From: an uncultured Eubacteriales bacterium
GTDB taxonomy: Bacteria; Bacillota; Clostridia; UBA1381; UBA9506
Length of the DNA: 6,396 nt
NCBI GenBank assembly: GCA_900545185.1
Contig: UQYH01000123.1
Span: 1 to 6,396 of the forward strand
Reading direction: 5' to 3'
Shown here piece after piece: positions 6,050 to 6,396 of this stretch. Under the pieces are notes generated by a model, which saw nothing but the letters and a program-made list of their open reading frames with translations, did no database searches and was not told the DNA's origin. The position numbers were made by a program, and so were the translations under genes. Numbering within the stretch: position 1 is the first letter of the stretch; each line of letters opens with the position of its first letter.

Positions 6050-6396
6050 TAAAGTTTGTATCGAAATATAAATGAAAGGGGGATGTAAAAAAGGTCCAGA
6101 CCGCAAAAAGGCAACGAAAATCATGAATCAAGCAATGAGAAATACGTTGAAACAAGATAAATATGTTTAAAAACCTCATTTCATTCGCTTTTTCATAGAT
6201 TTAAGCCTTTTTGCTACGAACAAACTTCACCTCTCGGCGACGTTGGAACAAGCGCTATATCATTCGCCATACATTGAAAATGCATGGCTCATTCATTACG
6301 CTGTTCCGCCTTTTTCCCAAAAGCCAAAGTCTTTTGGGAACCCTAGGGGTGTCCGCCTTCGGGTATCCCCACACGGGGTGTGCCCCGTATGGAGTC
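6050..6396. other. Non-coding right flank without a supported gene
   Basis: No coding region here has a good start, ribosome site and family resemblance together. The first part (6050-6170) is A-rich and carries a weak 32-codon frame (6072-6170) with no Shine-Dalgarno. The second part (6171-6396) is richer in C and T, ends in GC-rich hairpins, and is open in one + frame to the window edge. No clear terminator for ligA is visible. The texture changes sharply from the neighbouring coding DNA and may be a structured or repeated element. Confidence 0.5.
6266..6388. repeat. Cluster of four hairpins (inverted repeats)
   Basis: Four stems follow one another. First, GCCATACATT (6266-6275) pairs with AATGCATGGC (6279-6288) with one mismatch and a GAA loop. 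Second, TTCCCAAAAG (6314-6323) pairs perfectly with CTTTTGGGAA (6331-6340) around a 7-nt loop. Third, GGGGTGTCCG (6346-6355) pairs with 6360-6370 using two G-U wobbles and one bulge, around a CCTT loop. Fourth, ACGGGG (6373-6378) pairs with CCCCGT (6383-6388) around TGTG. None is followed by a U-tract on the + strand, so they are not simple terminators. The density suggests a structured RNA or a palindromic dispersed repeat; I cannot name the family. Confidence 0.55.

Noticed and set aside
6083..6088. ATGTAA start-stop minimal ORF right after GGGGG
   Set aside because: The spacing between the G run and the ATG is zero, too close for initiation, so it is probably chance.
6093..6102. GGTCCAGACC palindrome as a ligA terminator
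   Set aside because: The loop would be only two bases and there is no U-tract downstream on the + strand. On the - strand a T run follows, but the stem is too short to be convincing.
6072..6170. Short basic ORF of 32 residues after ligA
   Set aside because: It is Lys/Arg-rich but has no ribosome binding site before its ATG and no recognisable family. The GGGGG run at 6078-6082 lies inside it, so I do not call it a gene.

Overview
The window reads as a conserved chromosomal segment of a rod-shaped Gram-positive bacterium, most likely a member of the Clostridia (an Oscillospirales/Ruminococcaceae-type genome is my best guess). The evidence is the gene order (a class B penicillin-binding protein, then minC, minD, minE, then methylglyoxal synthase), strong purine-rich ribosome binding sites, and protein sequences of firmicute type. 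All confident genes lie on the + strand and use the standard code, with TGA as a stop. I see no prophage, CRISPR array, transposase, tRNA or rRNA gene.

Layout. Positions 1-1530 hold the 3' part of a PBP2-like peptidoglycan transpeptidase gene; its 5' end is off the window and its frame is interrupted by a TGA at 28-30. After 60 bp comes minC (1591-2256). A 207-bp gap (2257-2463) holds a good sigma-A type promoter and a leader with an 11-bp perfect inverted repeat whose 3' arm runs into the minD Shine-Dalgarno. minD (2464-3267) and minE (3264-3545) overlap by 4 bp. mgsA (3582-3986) follows after 36 bp. A perfect 11-bp hairpin (4009-4049) that looks like a terminator sits just before ligA (4076-6049). 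The last ~350 bp (6050-6396) have no gene I can support but carry four hairpins in their final 130 bp.

How the parts fit. The PBP2-like enzyme crosslinks lateral-wall peptidoglycan for elongation. MinC, MinD and MinE restrict Z-ring assembly to midcell. Linkage of an elongation PBP to minCDE (normally behind mreBCD) is a known firmicute arrangement. In many Clostridia rodA lies between minE and mgsA, and it is absent here. Methylglyoxal synthase is a glycolytic bypass enzyme and the NAD-dependent DNA ligase is a replication housekeeping gene; both are probably neighbours rather than functional partners of the division genes.

I do not see an obviously new multi-gene system. The features most worth attention are the structured minD leader, the hairpin cluster at the right end, and the broken 5' frame of the PBP gene.
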